A DNA stretch of 64,000 nucleotides from positions 1 through 64,000 of the forward strand of contig SVKB01000006.1 of the NCBI GenBank assembly GCA_015068665.1. Reading direction: 5' to 3'. The notes under the pieces are model-generated. The model was not told the origin of the DNA, searched no databases, and was given only the letters and a program-made list of their open reading frames with translations. This document shows, piece after piece, positions 1 to 7,060 of this stretch. Each line of letters begins with the position of its first letter. Positions within the stretch are counted from its first letter, which is position 1. This stretch comes from Oscillospiraceae bacterium. GTDB taxonomy: Bacteria; Bacillota; Clostridia; UMGS1840; HGM11507. The translations under genes were made by a program, and so were the position numbers.

Positions 1-2
1 TC

Positions 3-1418
3 AAGCGAATGATGGCAGATGTGGATGCAGGACGAGTAAACTGCATTGTCACCAAAGACCTCAGCCGCTTCGGGCGTGACCACATCATGGTCGGCTACTA
101 TCTGGAATACGAGTTCCCGGAGAAGCAGGTGCGATATATCGCCGTGTCCGAGAACGAGGATACCAAGAAAGGCTTGTCCGATTTCGTACCTTTCAAAAAT
201 CTGTTCAACGAATGGTTTGCCAAGGACACCAGCCGCAAGGTCAAGACCGCACTCCATGCGAAATTTGCCGCAGGTGAACGCACCTTTGTCTATGCGCCCC
301 TTGGATATGTCCGACATCCCGAAATCAAGAACGCCATTATGATTGATGCAGAGACACGCTGGATTATCGAGAAAATCTTTGACCTTGCCTATAACGGTGC
401 GGGTGCTGCCAAGATCACAAGAGTATTGGTGGATGAACACGTTCCTACTGCCGGATGGCTGAACTATCAGCGATATGGGAAATTTGCTCATATCTACGAG
501 GGTGCACCGGAGGAAAAGTCCTACGCATGGACGCTGGCACAGGTCAAGAGCATCTTAAAAGACGAAACCTATATCGGCAACAGCGTACACAACAAGCAGA
601 CCAACATTTCTTACAAGAATAAGAAAAAGGTACGCAAGCCGCAGGAGGAATGGTTCAGAGTGGAGAATACCCACGAAGCCATTATCTCCAAGGAAGTCTT
701 CAAGCAGGTGCAGGAACAGATCGCCAGCCGCCGCAGACAGCAAAAGGACGCTACCACACAGATGTTTTCCGGTTTGGTGAAGTGTGCGGACTGCGGATGG
801 TCGATGCGCTTCGGTACGAACAGACAGAACAGCAAGCCTTACAGCCACTACACTTGCAGTCAATACGGACAAGGATTAAAACGATGTTCTTCCCACTATA
901 TCCGCTATGACTACCTCTACCACTACGTTCTGCTGAGAATACAGGATTTGTGGAGACAGGCACAGGTGGATGAAAAGGAACTTCTGCATCGTTTGCTGAA
1001 AGGGAGCGAACAGGAGCTTGCCGCCAATGCCAAAAGGCAAAGCGCAGAGCTTACAAGAGCCGAAAAGCGCAGAACAGAGATTGACCGCAAGTTTGCGAAG
1101 CTGTATGAGGACTGGTCGGACGGTCGTATCACGGAGTACAACTTCAACATGATGTCTCAGAAATATCAGACCGAGCAGCAGGAGCTTGTCGAGAAGATCG
1201 AAAAGCTGACTGCCGAGCTTGAAACAAAAAAACAAACAACTGTCGATGCGGAAAAGTGGATTTCACTTCTCAAACAGTATTCCTATCCTACCGAACTGAC
1301 AGCGGAGCTTCTGAATGGACTGATTAAAAAGATCGTTATTCACGAAGCGACCACGGAGGACGGGGTGCGTGAGCAGAATATTGACATCTACTACCGCTTA
1401 ATCGGCAAAATTGAGTAA
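3..1418 (+). CDS. Large serine recombinase, 5' end outside window
   Basis: This is a site-specific recombinase of the large serine (resolvase/invertase, TnpX/TndX-like) family, which cuts and rejoins DNA at the ends of an integrative element. The reading frame is open to the left window edge, so the start and the catalytic serine lie outside. The visible part begins in the catalytic domain with DLSRFGRD, the conserved arginine motif. A 'Recombinase' domain follows at about residues 130-230. A zinc-ribbon with CADC and a later C-x(n)-C pair sits near 255-290, then a long charged coiled coil at about 325-400. Base composition near 50% GC, against about 40% in what follows, marks it as foreign. 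Its stop lies only about 70 bp before a disrupted host gene, as expected for a recombinase gene at the end of its element. The family call is secure; which element it belongs to is not visible. Confidence 0.93.
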   Translation, partial: KRMMADVDAGRVNCIVTKDLSRFGRDHIMVGYYLEYEFPEKQVRYIAVSENEDTKKGLSDFVPFKNLFNEWFAKDTSRKVKTALHAKFAAGERTFVYAPLGYVRHPEIKNAIMIDAETRWIIEKIFDLAYNGAGAAKITRVLVDEHVPTAGWLNYQRYGKFAHIYEGAPEEKSYAWTLAQVKSILKDETYIGNSVHNKQTNISYKNKKKVRKPQEEWFRVENTHEAIISKEVFKQVQEQIASRRRQQKDATTQMFSGLVKCADCGWSMRFGTNRQNSKPYSHYTCSQYGQGLKRCSSHYIRYDYLYHYVLLRIQDLWRQAQVDEKELLHRLLKGSEQELAANAKRQSAELTRAEKRRTEIDRKFAKLYEDWSDGRITEYNFNMMSQKYQTEQQELVEKIEKLTAELETKKQTTVDAEKWISLLKQYSYPTELTAELLNGLIKKIVIHEATTEDGVREQNIDIYYRLIGKIE

Positions 1419-1422
1419 AAAC

Positions 1423-1490
1423 AAAGATATGAGTGCCTATGCAAGTAGGCGTAGGCACTCATACATAACCAATATCTTTAAGTGCGGGAA
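1423..1490. other. Right end of the integrated element (attR-like junction) with hairpin
   Basis: Between the recombinase stop and the host gene there is a 14-bp stem (1429-1442 with 1449-1462, one G-T pair, 6-nt loop). An outer 8-bp arm pair, AAAGATAT at 1423-1430 and ATATCTTT at 1472-1479, partly overlaps it. There is no T run, so it is a weak terminator candidate and could equally be a recombinase binding site. Immediately after, at 1482-1490, the sequence passes in frame into the second half of an XRE-type helix-turn-helix. In that fold the residue before E-T/N-G is usually tryptophan (TGG) and here it is CGG. I place the crossover at about 1484-1489. Confidence 0.6.
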
Positions 1491-2519
1491 ACGGGCAATT
1501 CCGTTCCTGATATTTATAATTTGTATGATATTTCCTCAGTGCTGGGTGTATCCATAGATATTCTTACAGGAAACAGCACATCATCGCTAAAAACCATGAT
1601 TGCTGTTGACGGCGGAGGAAGCAAGACCGAATTTTTGCTCTTTGATGAAGAAGGAAGAATTCTGGATAAAATATTTTTGGGAGGATGCAATCCTAATTTT
1701 TACGGAATTAAAGAGTGTTCAGAAATACTGAAATCGGGAATTGATTCCCTTCTTTATCAGTCCCCTAACCCTTGCGGCATATATATTGGCTGTGCAGGCT
1801 TCGGTTCAGGAGACAACGCAAATGAGATAAAAGAAAAGCTCAAACAGTATTATCCCCATATAATGATAAGCTGTAAAAGTGATATTTTCAATGTAGTAGC
1901 AAGTGCAACCGAAGAAACAAACTGTCTTGTCGGAATATGCGGAACGGGAGTTATTGTTTATTCTGCATCCGGTGACACCGCAAAAAGATTTGGTGGTTGG
2001 GGATATTTACTTGACAATGGAGGCAGTGGATTTGATATAGGGAGAGATGTGCTGAGAGTCGCTTTATCCCAAAGAGAAAACGGTACATGCCAAAGCAGAA
2101 TTACTGAGCTTTGTGAAGCAAAGCTGGGAGGAAATGTGTACAATAAATACACTGATATTTACACAAAAGATGTATCCTTCCTTGCTTCTTTTGCACCGGT
2201 AGCATTTGAAGCTTATAAGCTTGGTGATAAAGATGCAATAGAAATTATTGAAAGGAATGTTTCCCGCTTTTTTGAATATATAAACACTGCACACAGGGAA
2301 TTTAAAAACTGCGACACCATAGTATTATCGGGAAGCATTATTACCAAAAATGATATATATCTTAAACTTTTAAAAGAAAAGCTGAACGGAAGCTTAAACA
2401 TTATTGTTCCAACCCTTCCGCAGGTCTTAGGAGCATGCATAAATTGTGCCGTAATGTGCGGTGTGCAAACTAAAAAAATAATTGAAAATTTTGAAAAATA
2501 TTATTTTAAGGAGAACTGA
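1482..2519 (+). CDS. BadF/BadG-family sugar kinase (MurK-like) with truncated N-terminal XRE helix-turn-helix
   Basis: The kinase part starts at residue 39 (ATG at 1596) with MIAVDGGGSKTEF, the phosphate-1 loop of the ASKHA fold. It continues with GICGTGVI and GGWGYLLDNGGSGFDIG, typical of the BadF/BadG family. Clostridial MurK belongs to this family and phosphorylates MurNAc and GlcNAc. The gene ends 3 bp before murQ, which fits a MurNAc kinase in peptidoglycan recycling. The first ~30 residues (GNSVPDIYNLYDISSVLGVS) read as the C-terminal half of an XRE domain joined by a short linker. The front half is missing because the mobile element ends here. Translation may use GTG 1482 or ATG 1596; neither has a strong ribosome site. 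Before insertion this was probably an XRE-kinase fusion, possibly self-regulating; that is inference. Confidence 0.8.
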   Translation: MRETGNSVPDIYNLYDISSVLGVSIDILTGNSTSSLKTMIAVDGGGSKTEFLLFDEEGRILDKIFLGGCNPNFYGIKECSEILKSGIDSLLYQSPNPCGIYIGCAGFGSGDNANEIKEKLKQYYPHIMISCKSDIFNVVASATEETNCLVGICGTGVIVYSASGDTAKRFGGWGYLLDNGGSGFDIGRDVLRVALSQRENGTCQSRITELCEAKLGGNVYNKYTDIYTKDVSFLASFAPVAFEAYKLGDKDAIEIIERNVSRFFEYINTAHREFKNCDTIVLSGSIITKNDIYLKLLKEKLNGSLNIIVPTLPQVLGACINCAVMCGVQTKKIIENFEKYYFKEN

Positions 2520-2522
2520 TAT

Positions 2523-3329
2523 ATGTTAAAAACCGAAATGAGAAATCCCAAAACAACCCACATTGATAAAATGGGAACGTTGGAAATGTTAAAGGTTATC
2601 CAGGAAGAAAATGTAGTCGCAGTTAATGCTGTTTCCGAAGCTTTGCCAAGTATAGCAAAAGCAATTGATGTGATTACCGAGGCTATAAAAAACGGAGGCA
2701 GGCTCGTTTATATAGGCGCCGGAACTTCCGGGAGAACAGGGGTTATTGATGCCACAGAATGTCCCCCTACCTTCGGAGTTGACCCGAATACCGTTGTAGG
2801 TATTCTGGCAGGAGGAAAAGAAGCAATGTTTAAAGCCAGTGAAAATCAGGAGGACAGTGCTGAAGCAGGAGTAATGGATTTAAAAAATAATAATGTAACA
2901 AGTAAAGATATTGTCGTGGGTATAAGTGCCGCCGGTGGTGCTGAATATGTTATAAGTGCTCTTAACTATGCAAAATCCATTGGATGTATAACAGTAGGCC
3001 TCACCTCCAACAAAGGAACACTTCTTGACAAAACTGCTGACATATCAATTATTACAGACACAGGTGCAGAAGTTGTAACAGGTTCTACCAGAATGAAAGC
3101 GGGAACAGCGCAAAAACTTGTACTTAATATGCTGTCCACCTGTCCTATGATAAAAAACGATAATGTTTATGAAAATCTTATGATTAACCTGAATGCAACA
3201 AATGTTAAGCTTATCCGGAGAATGATAAATATAGTTTGTGATATAAAAGGATGTGATCGGGAGACTGCAGAAGCATTACTTAAAAAATCAGACTGGAATA
3301 TCAGAAAAGCCGTTGATATGACAAAATAG
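2523..3329 (+). CDS. murQ: N-acetylmuramic acid 6-phosphate etherase
   Basis: MurQ cleaves the D-lactyl ether of MurNAc-6-phosphate to give GlcNAc-6-phosphate and lactate, a cytoplasmic step of cell-wall recycling. The N-terminus (TEMRNPKTTHIDKM) and the signature GAGTSGRTGVIDATECPPTF with following SIS-fold elements (GISAAGGAEYVI, TGSTRMKAGTAQK) are diagnostic. At 268 aa it is somewhat shorter than the common ~300 aa. The C-terminal helix-rich region (GCDRETAEALLKKSDWNIRKAV) is present, so it looks complete. An AAGGAGAA ribosome site sits just before the start, and the 3-bp gap to the upstream kinase implies one transcript. The pair would convert MurNAc to GlcNAc-6-P. No nagZ or transporter is visible, but they may lie across the inserted element. 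Confidence 0.93.
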   Translation: MLKTEMRNPKTTHIDKMGTLEMLKVIQEENVVAVNAVSEALPSIAKAIDVITEAIKNGGRLVYIGAGTSGRTGVIDATECPPTFGVDPNTVVGILAGGKEAMFKASENQEDSAEAGVMDLKNNNVTSKDIVVGISAAGGAEYVISALNYAKSIGCITVGLTSNKGTLLDKTADISIITDTGAEVVTGSTRMKAGTAQKLVLNMLSTCPMIKNDNVYENLMINLNATNVKLIRRMINIVCDIKGCDRETAEALLKKSDWNIRKAVDMTK

Positions 3330-3410
3330 GACTTTTTTCTTTTATAGTTCAAAGTAAAATGGCAAGGGTTAGAAAACTCTGATATCCGGGCCTTTTATCA
3401 AAGTCTTAAA

Positions 3411-3446
3411 GCGTGTCGATAAGTTTATCGACACGCTGTTTTTTTA
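3411..3446 (+). terminator. Intrinsic terminator after murQ
   Basis: A GC-rich hairpin with arms GCGTGTCGAT and ATCGACACGC around a short loop is followed by TGTTTTTTTT. It ends the kinase-murQ transcript before the catalase gene. The stretch just upstream (3345-3400) contains GGCAAGGGTT and resembles a degraded copy of the dispersed repeat described at 21001 and 32335. Confidence 0.85.
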
Positions 3447-3535
3447 AAGTGTGAGGTGGAAAAAACTGATTTTGCGAATAATACACATTAAATCGCTAAA
3501 AATAAAAACAGAATAATTCAATTGGAGGGAATAAT

Positions 3536-4201
3536 ATGTTTAAACATGAAAAAATGCTTTTTCATCCGGTAGGAGTTGAAAGACCGAATCCCCAGTATGC
3601 CGCACTGCTTCAGGAACAGCTTGGCGGCGGAAACGGTGAACTGAAGGCAGCTATGCAATATATGTCACAAAGTTTTCGTATCAAGGATCCTGAAATTAAG
3701 GATTTATTTCTGGATATTGCTGCTGAAGAACTCGGACACATGGAAATGGTTGCACAAACCATCAATTTACTGAACGGCCATGATGTGGATGCAACAAATG
3801 TACAGGCGGGAGAAATACAATCTCACGTTTTGTTGGGACTTAATCCCGGTCTTATAAACGCATCAGGCTATTCCTGGACAGGAGATTATGTCACCGTAAC
3901 GGGAGACCTGTGTGCTGACCTTTTAAGCAACATTGCATCAGAACAGCGAGCAAAGGTTGTATACGAATATCTATACCGTCAGATTGATGATAAAAAAGTA
4001 AGAGAAACCATAGATTTTCTTTTAAACCGCGAAGAAGCACACAATCAAATGTTTCGTGATGCCTTTAACAAAGTACAAAAGAGCGGCTCCAATAGAGATT
4101 TCGGAACAACAAAAGCTGCCCGAATGTATTTTTCAATGTCTGAGCCGGGCCCTGACGCTTTTGCAAATAATGAAACGACAGCGCCTTCTTTTAATAAGTA
4201 A
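3536..4201 (+). CDS. Manganese catalase (CotJC-like)
   Basis: This is a non-haem di-manganese catalase that disproportionates hydrogen peroxide. The ferritin-like four-helix fold carries its metal ligands at expected spacing: E35 (GNGELKAAM), E65 and H68 (AAEELGHME), E136 (SEQRAK) and H169 (REEAHNQMF). The length of 221 aa lies between the spore-coat CotJC form (~190) and free Mn-catalases (~270). The short tail after GTTKAARMYFSMS resembles CotJC relatives. A strong GGAGGG ribosome site precedes the ATG by about 7 nt. It stands alone with its own terminator. In a spore-former it could be a coat protein, but no cotJA or cotJB is adjacent, so a general peroxide defence role is equally possible. 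Confidence 0.9.
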   Translation: MFKHEKMLFHPVGVERPNPQYAALLQEQLGGGNGELKAAMQYMSQSFRIKDPEIKDLFLDIAAEELGHMEMVAQTINLLNGHDVDATNVQAGEIQSHVLLGLNPGLINASGYSWTGDYVTVTGDLCADLLSNIASEQRAKVVYEYLYRQIDDKKVRETIDFLLNREEAHNQMFRDAFNKVQKSGSNRDFGTTKAARMYFSMSEPGPDAFANNETTAPSFNK

Positions 4202-4290
4202 TACTATAGCCACCAAAGAGCTATCCACTTGTGCTGAACCTTCTGCGAACTGAGCTTGTTTCAACATATCAGAATTTAAAATATCTGAAG

Positions 4291-4322
4291 CGGAATCGAT
4301 AAATTTATCGACCCCGCTTTAT
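4291..4322 (+). terminator. Terminator after Mn-catalase gene
   Basis: The hairpin AGCGG..TCGATAAATTTATCGA..CCGCT is followed by TTATTTAT. Its core resembles the murQ terminator (TCGATAA/TTATCGA), so the same hairpin type is reused in this neighbourhood. Confidence 0.65.
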
Positions 4323-4324
4323 TT

Positions 4325-4613
4325 ATGTTGTTATAGGATTTGTTTGGAAATGCTGTAATAGCAAGGATTTTAAAAATAGTTTTAGTGAAATATCTCGCTT
4401 TGCTCGATATGAAATAATTTACTGCGTAAATTGTGAAATAGAAAACTTCGTTTTCTGTGAAATAAAATAAATCCTTTATCACACGCCGAAGGCGTATTTC
4501 ATATTGTGAAGCAATATTTCACGCCCGAAGGGGATTTCACAAATCCGCAGGATTTATTTCGTTGAAAAAAGACTATTCCGAAGAATAGTCTTTTTTCTGG
4601 TCGGGATAACATG
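4325..4613. repeat. Palindromic hairpin array, copy A, with tRNA-like tail
   Basis: Short hairpins of unrelated sequence are separated by GTGAAATA in the left half (about 4380-4470) and by its complement TATTTCA(C/T) in the right half (about 4480-4560). The whole can fold into one long stem built from the separators, with small hairpins budding from both sides. An AAATAAATCCT/AGGATTTATTT pair links the middle to the right end. It closes with a strong terminator-like hairpin (4563-4596) and a tail at 4598-4613 that matches the 3' end of the tRNA-Pro gene at 7324 in 14 of the first 14 bases. No tRNA body follows. Homologous arrays lie at 6755, 7061 and 26950. Confidence 0.8.
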
Positions 4614-4712
4614 TGGTCAAAAAAGAAAATAAACTCATTTTATCCCTCCAGATTTTGATATGCTGTAATCAAAGAAAAGAACTTAAGTAATTAGATTGCA
4701 AAAATTAAGCTT

Positions 4713-5360
4713 TTAACTCATTGGATTTTCAAGTAAATCCTCGATATTACAACCAAGGACTCTTGAGATTTTATATAATGTATGTCCCTGAGCTTTATCG
4801 ATGTCATTAACCTTTTGCTCATACATTTGAATAGAGCGAAGTTTAACGCCTGAAAGTTTTGCAAGTTCTGATTGGGAAATTCCACGATTTTCACGAATTC
4901 TCTTGAGTTTGGTTTCGAGAATTGTATCGTTATAGAATTTTTCCATTGTATCAATAAACTGACTTATATCCATTTCATGATAAACCGAATACATATCAAT
5001 AATTTGCGAAAGAGGTATACGCTCAAAGATATCTTTAAATCTGCGACCTGAAAACCATTGATATTCTGCCAATGCCCAACCTGCCCAATATTCAGGTGAA
5101 CGGTCTTCACGGAAATTTGCATCAGGTGCATCTTTTTTATTATAAGCCTTTTTTACAACTGCTTTGCCAAGCTCTATTCCTGACATTCCTGAAAGAATTG
5201 CAGGATTACCGGTTTCAAATTTTTGGGCATATCCGGTAGTTACGAAAAGTGATGCACCCCAATTGCTCTCAAGCTTGCAATCATTAATTATATAGTCAAA
5301 CATATCTGCAAGACAGCTTTTCGCATCACTCAGATATAATTCGCTGTATGCGTGGGTCAT
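4713..5360 (-). CDS. XRE-family DNA-binding protein, probable antitoxin partner
   Basis: The last ~70 residues form an XRE helix-turn-helix (LKRIRENRGISQSELAKLSG, then LRSIQMYEQ and ISRVLGCNIEDLL). The first ~140 residues form a helical domain with HAYSELYLSDAKSCLADMFDY and SPEYWAGWALAEYQWFSGR. This architecture is common in Clostridia next to DUF3990 proteins. The gene overlaps the upstream DUF3990-like gene by 35 bp, implying coupled translation. In such pairs the DNA-binding partner usually neutralises the toxin and represses the operon. The perfect inverted repeat over the promoter at 6037-6081 is the obvious binding site. The antitoxin role is inferred from arrangement, not from a recognised antitoxin motif in the N-terminal half. 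Confidence 0.75.
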   Translation of the reverse strand: MTHAYSELYLSDAKSCLADMFDYIINDCKLESNWGASLFVTTGYAQKFETGNPAILSGMSGIELGKAVVKKAYNKKDAPDANFREDRSPEYWAGWALAEYQWFSGRRFKDIFERIPLSQIIDMYSVYHEMDISQFIDTMEKFYNDTILETKLKRIRENRGISQSELAKLSGVKLRSIQMYEQKVNDIDKAQGHTLYKISRVLGCNIEDLLENPMS

Positions 5361-6024
5361 TATTTTGCATCTCCTCTCTTAAAATATCGAGTACAAAGAT
5401 ATCATCACGATATACCTTGCTCTTTTTAATTTCTTGCTTAAATGCTTTTCTTGCAGAAGAATCACGGTCAATAAATTTTGGATAGTATTCGTCCTTTGAC
5501 ACGGGAGCAGCATCAACAAATCGAATCTGGTCAAATGCTTTCTGTGATACCAAAACTGTTTGCTCACCAAGCTTACCAAGTTTCAAAGCTTTATTTAAAC
5601 TGCGAAGAGGTAGACTGTTAGACACAAAGCTTTCTGCATATTGAAAATAGGAGTCATCGGCACGATATCCAATAACTACATCATAATCACTAATATTAAC
5701 AGAATAGTGTTCTATAATATAATCTCTCGCATCAATAGCAATTTCAGAGCTCAATTTGAATGTGCGGTATTTAAGCAAAATTGCAATCCAGTTTAAAACT
5801 GTATGCTGACCATCAGTCAAATCTAAAATTTTAAGGCCATCAGTATTTAATTCATAACTGTTGATAAATCCATCCGTGTTCTGCTTGCATGCCCATTCTT
5901 TTGCCATTTCTTCGGCTTTTGTGCAGTAAAACCCTTTACCGTAATCATTATGTTCATTACCAATATTTATATCAGGTTCTTCTATAATGTGATCTGTTCC
6001 ATGTAATAATATTATTTTACTCAT
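5326..6024 (-). CDS. DUF3990-like protein, probable ADP-ribosyltransferase-fold toxin
   Basis: The N-terminus LLHGTDHIIEEPDI followed by DYGKGFYCTKAEEMAKEWA is the DUF3990 pattern. I read HGT and GFYxT as the H and Y motifs of the ADP-ribosyltransferase superfamily. A later LVSQKAFDQIRF segment sits where the third motif would be. The family is found mostly in Firmicutes as small-operon partners of DNA-binding proteins. Its activity here is unknown and the toxin role is inferred. Two start codons occur 6 nt apart. The second (6024) is preferred because GGAGAG sits 6 nt before it, while it touches the first ATG (6030). The downstream XRE gene overlaps its end. Expression is probably tightly repressed through the operator described separately. 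Confidence 0.7.
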   Translation of the reverse strand: MSKIILLHGTDHIIEEPDINIGNEHNDYGKGFYCTKAEEMAKEWACKQNTDGFINSYELNTDGLKILDLTDGQHTVLNWIAILLKYRTFKLSSEIAIDARDYIIEHYSVNISDYDVVIGYRADDSYFQYAESFVSNSLPLRSLNKALKLGKLGEQTVLVSQKAFDQIRFVDAAPVSKDEYYPKFIDRDSSARKAFKQEIKKSKVYRDDIFVLDILREEMQNNDPRIQRIISE

Positions 6025-6036
6025 AATCATCTCTCC

Positions 6037-6089
6037 ATATCATTGTGATGTTACATAGTCATTATATCATCACAATGATATTTTGTCAA
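6037..6089 (-). promoter_or_regulatory. Consensus promoter with perfect inverted-repeat operator for the DUF3990/XRE pair
   Basis: On the minus strand TTGACA (6084-6089) and TATAAT (6061-6066) are separated by exactly 17 bp. A perfect 14-bp inverted repeat, ATATCATTGTGATG at 6037-6050 and its complement at 6068-6081, has one arm between the -35 and -10 boxes. The other arm covers the expected start of transcription. A repressor bound to both arms would block polymerase. The autoregulating XRE product of the operon is the natural candidate. Confidence 0.85.
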
Positions 6090-6212
6090 TGTTTTCAAAA
6101 AATATTATATCAAAATATGACACGGTGGAAACAAAGAAAAGGACTTTGTCCCACAGTTGAAGATAAAAACATGTGGTCAAAACCGAAAAAATGAGTTTTT
6201 TCAAACAAAACA

Positions 6213-6246
6213 AAAAACCTCAGAAACCGCTTGGTTACTGAGGTTT
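6213..6246 (-). terminator. Terminator of the 52-aa membrane peptide gene
   Basis: The arms AAACCTCAG (6215-6223) and CTGAGGTTT (6238-6246) enclose an inner AACC-GCTT-GGTT stem. On the minus strand the hairpin is followed by a T-rich run. It lies about 65 bp after the stop codon of the small gene. Confidence 0.8.
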
Positions 6247-6310
6247 AAGGTGGGAAATAACAGTAATATTAATAAAAGGTGCATGCCTATGCCTTTTGCA
6301 CCTCTATCTT

Positions 6311-6469
6311 TTATGTAAAGAACCAAATAACAAATATGATGCCGCCGATTAGAACTGCAAGAATAATTAATCCTATTACAGCGGGAATTGCTCTAAGGAT
6401 ATCTGGCATAAATTTTGAAAGTAACATAACCACGCCAATAATACACAAAACAACAATCAAAGGTACCAT
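6311..6469 (-). CDS. 52-aa two-helix membrane peptide
   Basis: The product begins MVPLIVVLCIIGVVMLLSKF and has two hydrophobic segments, residues 3-18 and about 27-50. They are split by the short polar stretch SKFMPDILRA, so the product should be a small membrane hairpin. I do not recognise a family. It is a convincing gene because it has a TTGACA-17-TACAAT promoter, a GAGGTG ribosome site 5 nt before ATG, and its own terminator. It stands alone between the DUF3990/XRE pair and the hairpin arrays. A toxin-like or membrane-stress peptide is possible, but nothing in the sequence decides this. Confidence 0.75.
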   Translation of the reverse strand: MVPLIVVLCIIGVVMLLSKFMPDILRAIPAVIGLIILAVLIGGIIFVIWFFT

Positions 6470-6503
6470 AAAATCACCTCAAACTTTTAACTATCGCAAA
6501 CAC

Positions 6504-6532
6504 ATTGTATCATAGAGCAATTAAATTGTCAA
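6504..6532 (-). promoter_or_regulatory. Promoter of the 52-aa membrane peptide gene
   Basis: On the minus strand TTGACA (6527-6532) and TACAAT (6504-6509) are separated by 17 bp, about 35 bp before the start codon. It is near consensus for the housekeeping sigma factor. Confidence 0.8.
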
Positions 6533-6705
6533 TATCACACACAAGAATCTAAATTATAAAATCGGCATGAACCTTATTTGAAAGGGGGGGGCATTTTTCC
6601 TCTATTAAAATGAGAAAATAGCGAAAAAGCCGCTATCGGAACTGCTCCGTGGCGGATTCGTTTATATATGAAAAGGCTGAAAACCCTTGAAAATAGGCAA
6701 AAAAC

Positions 6706-6754
6706 AATGACTGCAATTTTTTATCAAAATTGCAGTCATTCTATGGTGCGGTTG
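6706..6754. repeat. Partial copy of the hairpin-array element (terminal hairpin and tail only)
   Basis: A perfect 15-bp stem (6706-6720 with 6726-6740) is followed by a TGGTGCGG tail. This is the same order, terminal hairpin then tRNA-3'-like tail, that closes the complete arrays. The array body is missing. It directly precedes copy B. The region 6540-6705 contains a run of eight G's near 6583 and a short hairpin near 6628-6655, but no gene I can support. Confidence 0.55.
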
Positions 6755-7060
6755 TTCTTATAGGATTTATTTACAAATGCTGTAAAATATAGGGTTTTAG
6801 ACGGTCAATATAAGCACTTATCCTAAAAAGTCGATATGCAAACTTCGTTTGCTCGATATTTTTGTTATCACAAAATCGATATGTTTTTCGCTTTGCTCAA
6901 AACTCGATATGATATAAATCTCGTTGCCGCAGGCAACATATCGAGTGCGTCAGCACATATCGAGTTTCAAAGGAACATATCGAAAATCTCGCAGAGATTT
7001 ATATCGATGAAAAAACGACAGATTTCCTTGTCGAAATCTGTCGTTTTTTCTGGTACGGAT
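6755..7060. repeat. Palindromic hairpin array, copy B, with a different separator
   Basis: The architecture matches copy A, but the separator is TCGATATG in the left half (from about 6832) and CATATCGA in the right half (about 6948-6990). The hairpins between separators include GTGC-GTCA-GCAC and AAATCTC-GCA-GAGATTT. A central ATAAATCTC pairs with GAGATTTAT near the right end. It closes with a terminal hairpin (about 7013-7050) and the tail TGGTACGGATG. The leader TTCTTATAGGATTT is shared with copy C. Confidence 0.8.

Noticed and set aside
4204-4253. Short frame continuing after the Mn-catalase stop
   Set aside because: It is a different-frame extension with no start signals; the catalase ends normally.
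4380-4560. CRISPR-like array of short repeats and spacers
   Set aside because: Separators are only 7-8 nt, inverted between halves, and the 'spacers' are self-complementary hairpins. There is no cas gene in the window.
6279-6515. 78-codon plus-strand frame
   Set aside because: The minus strand holds a better supported 52-aa gene with promoter, ribosome site and terminator in the same place.
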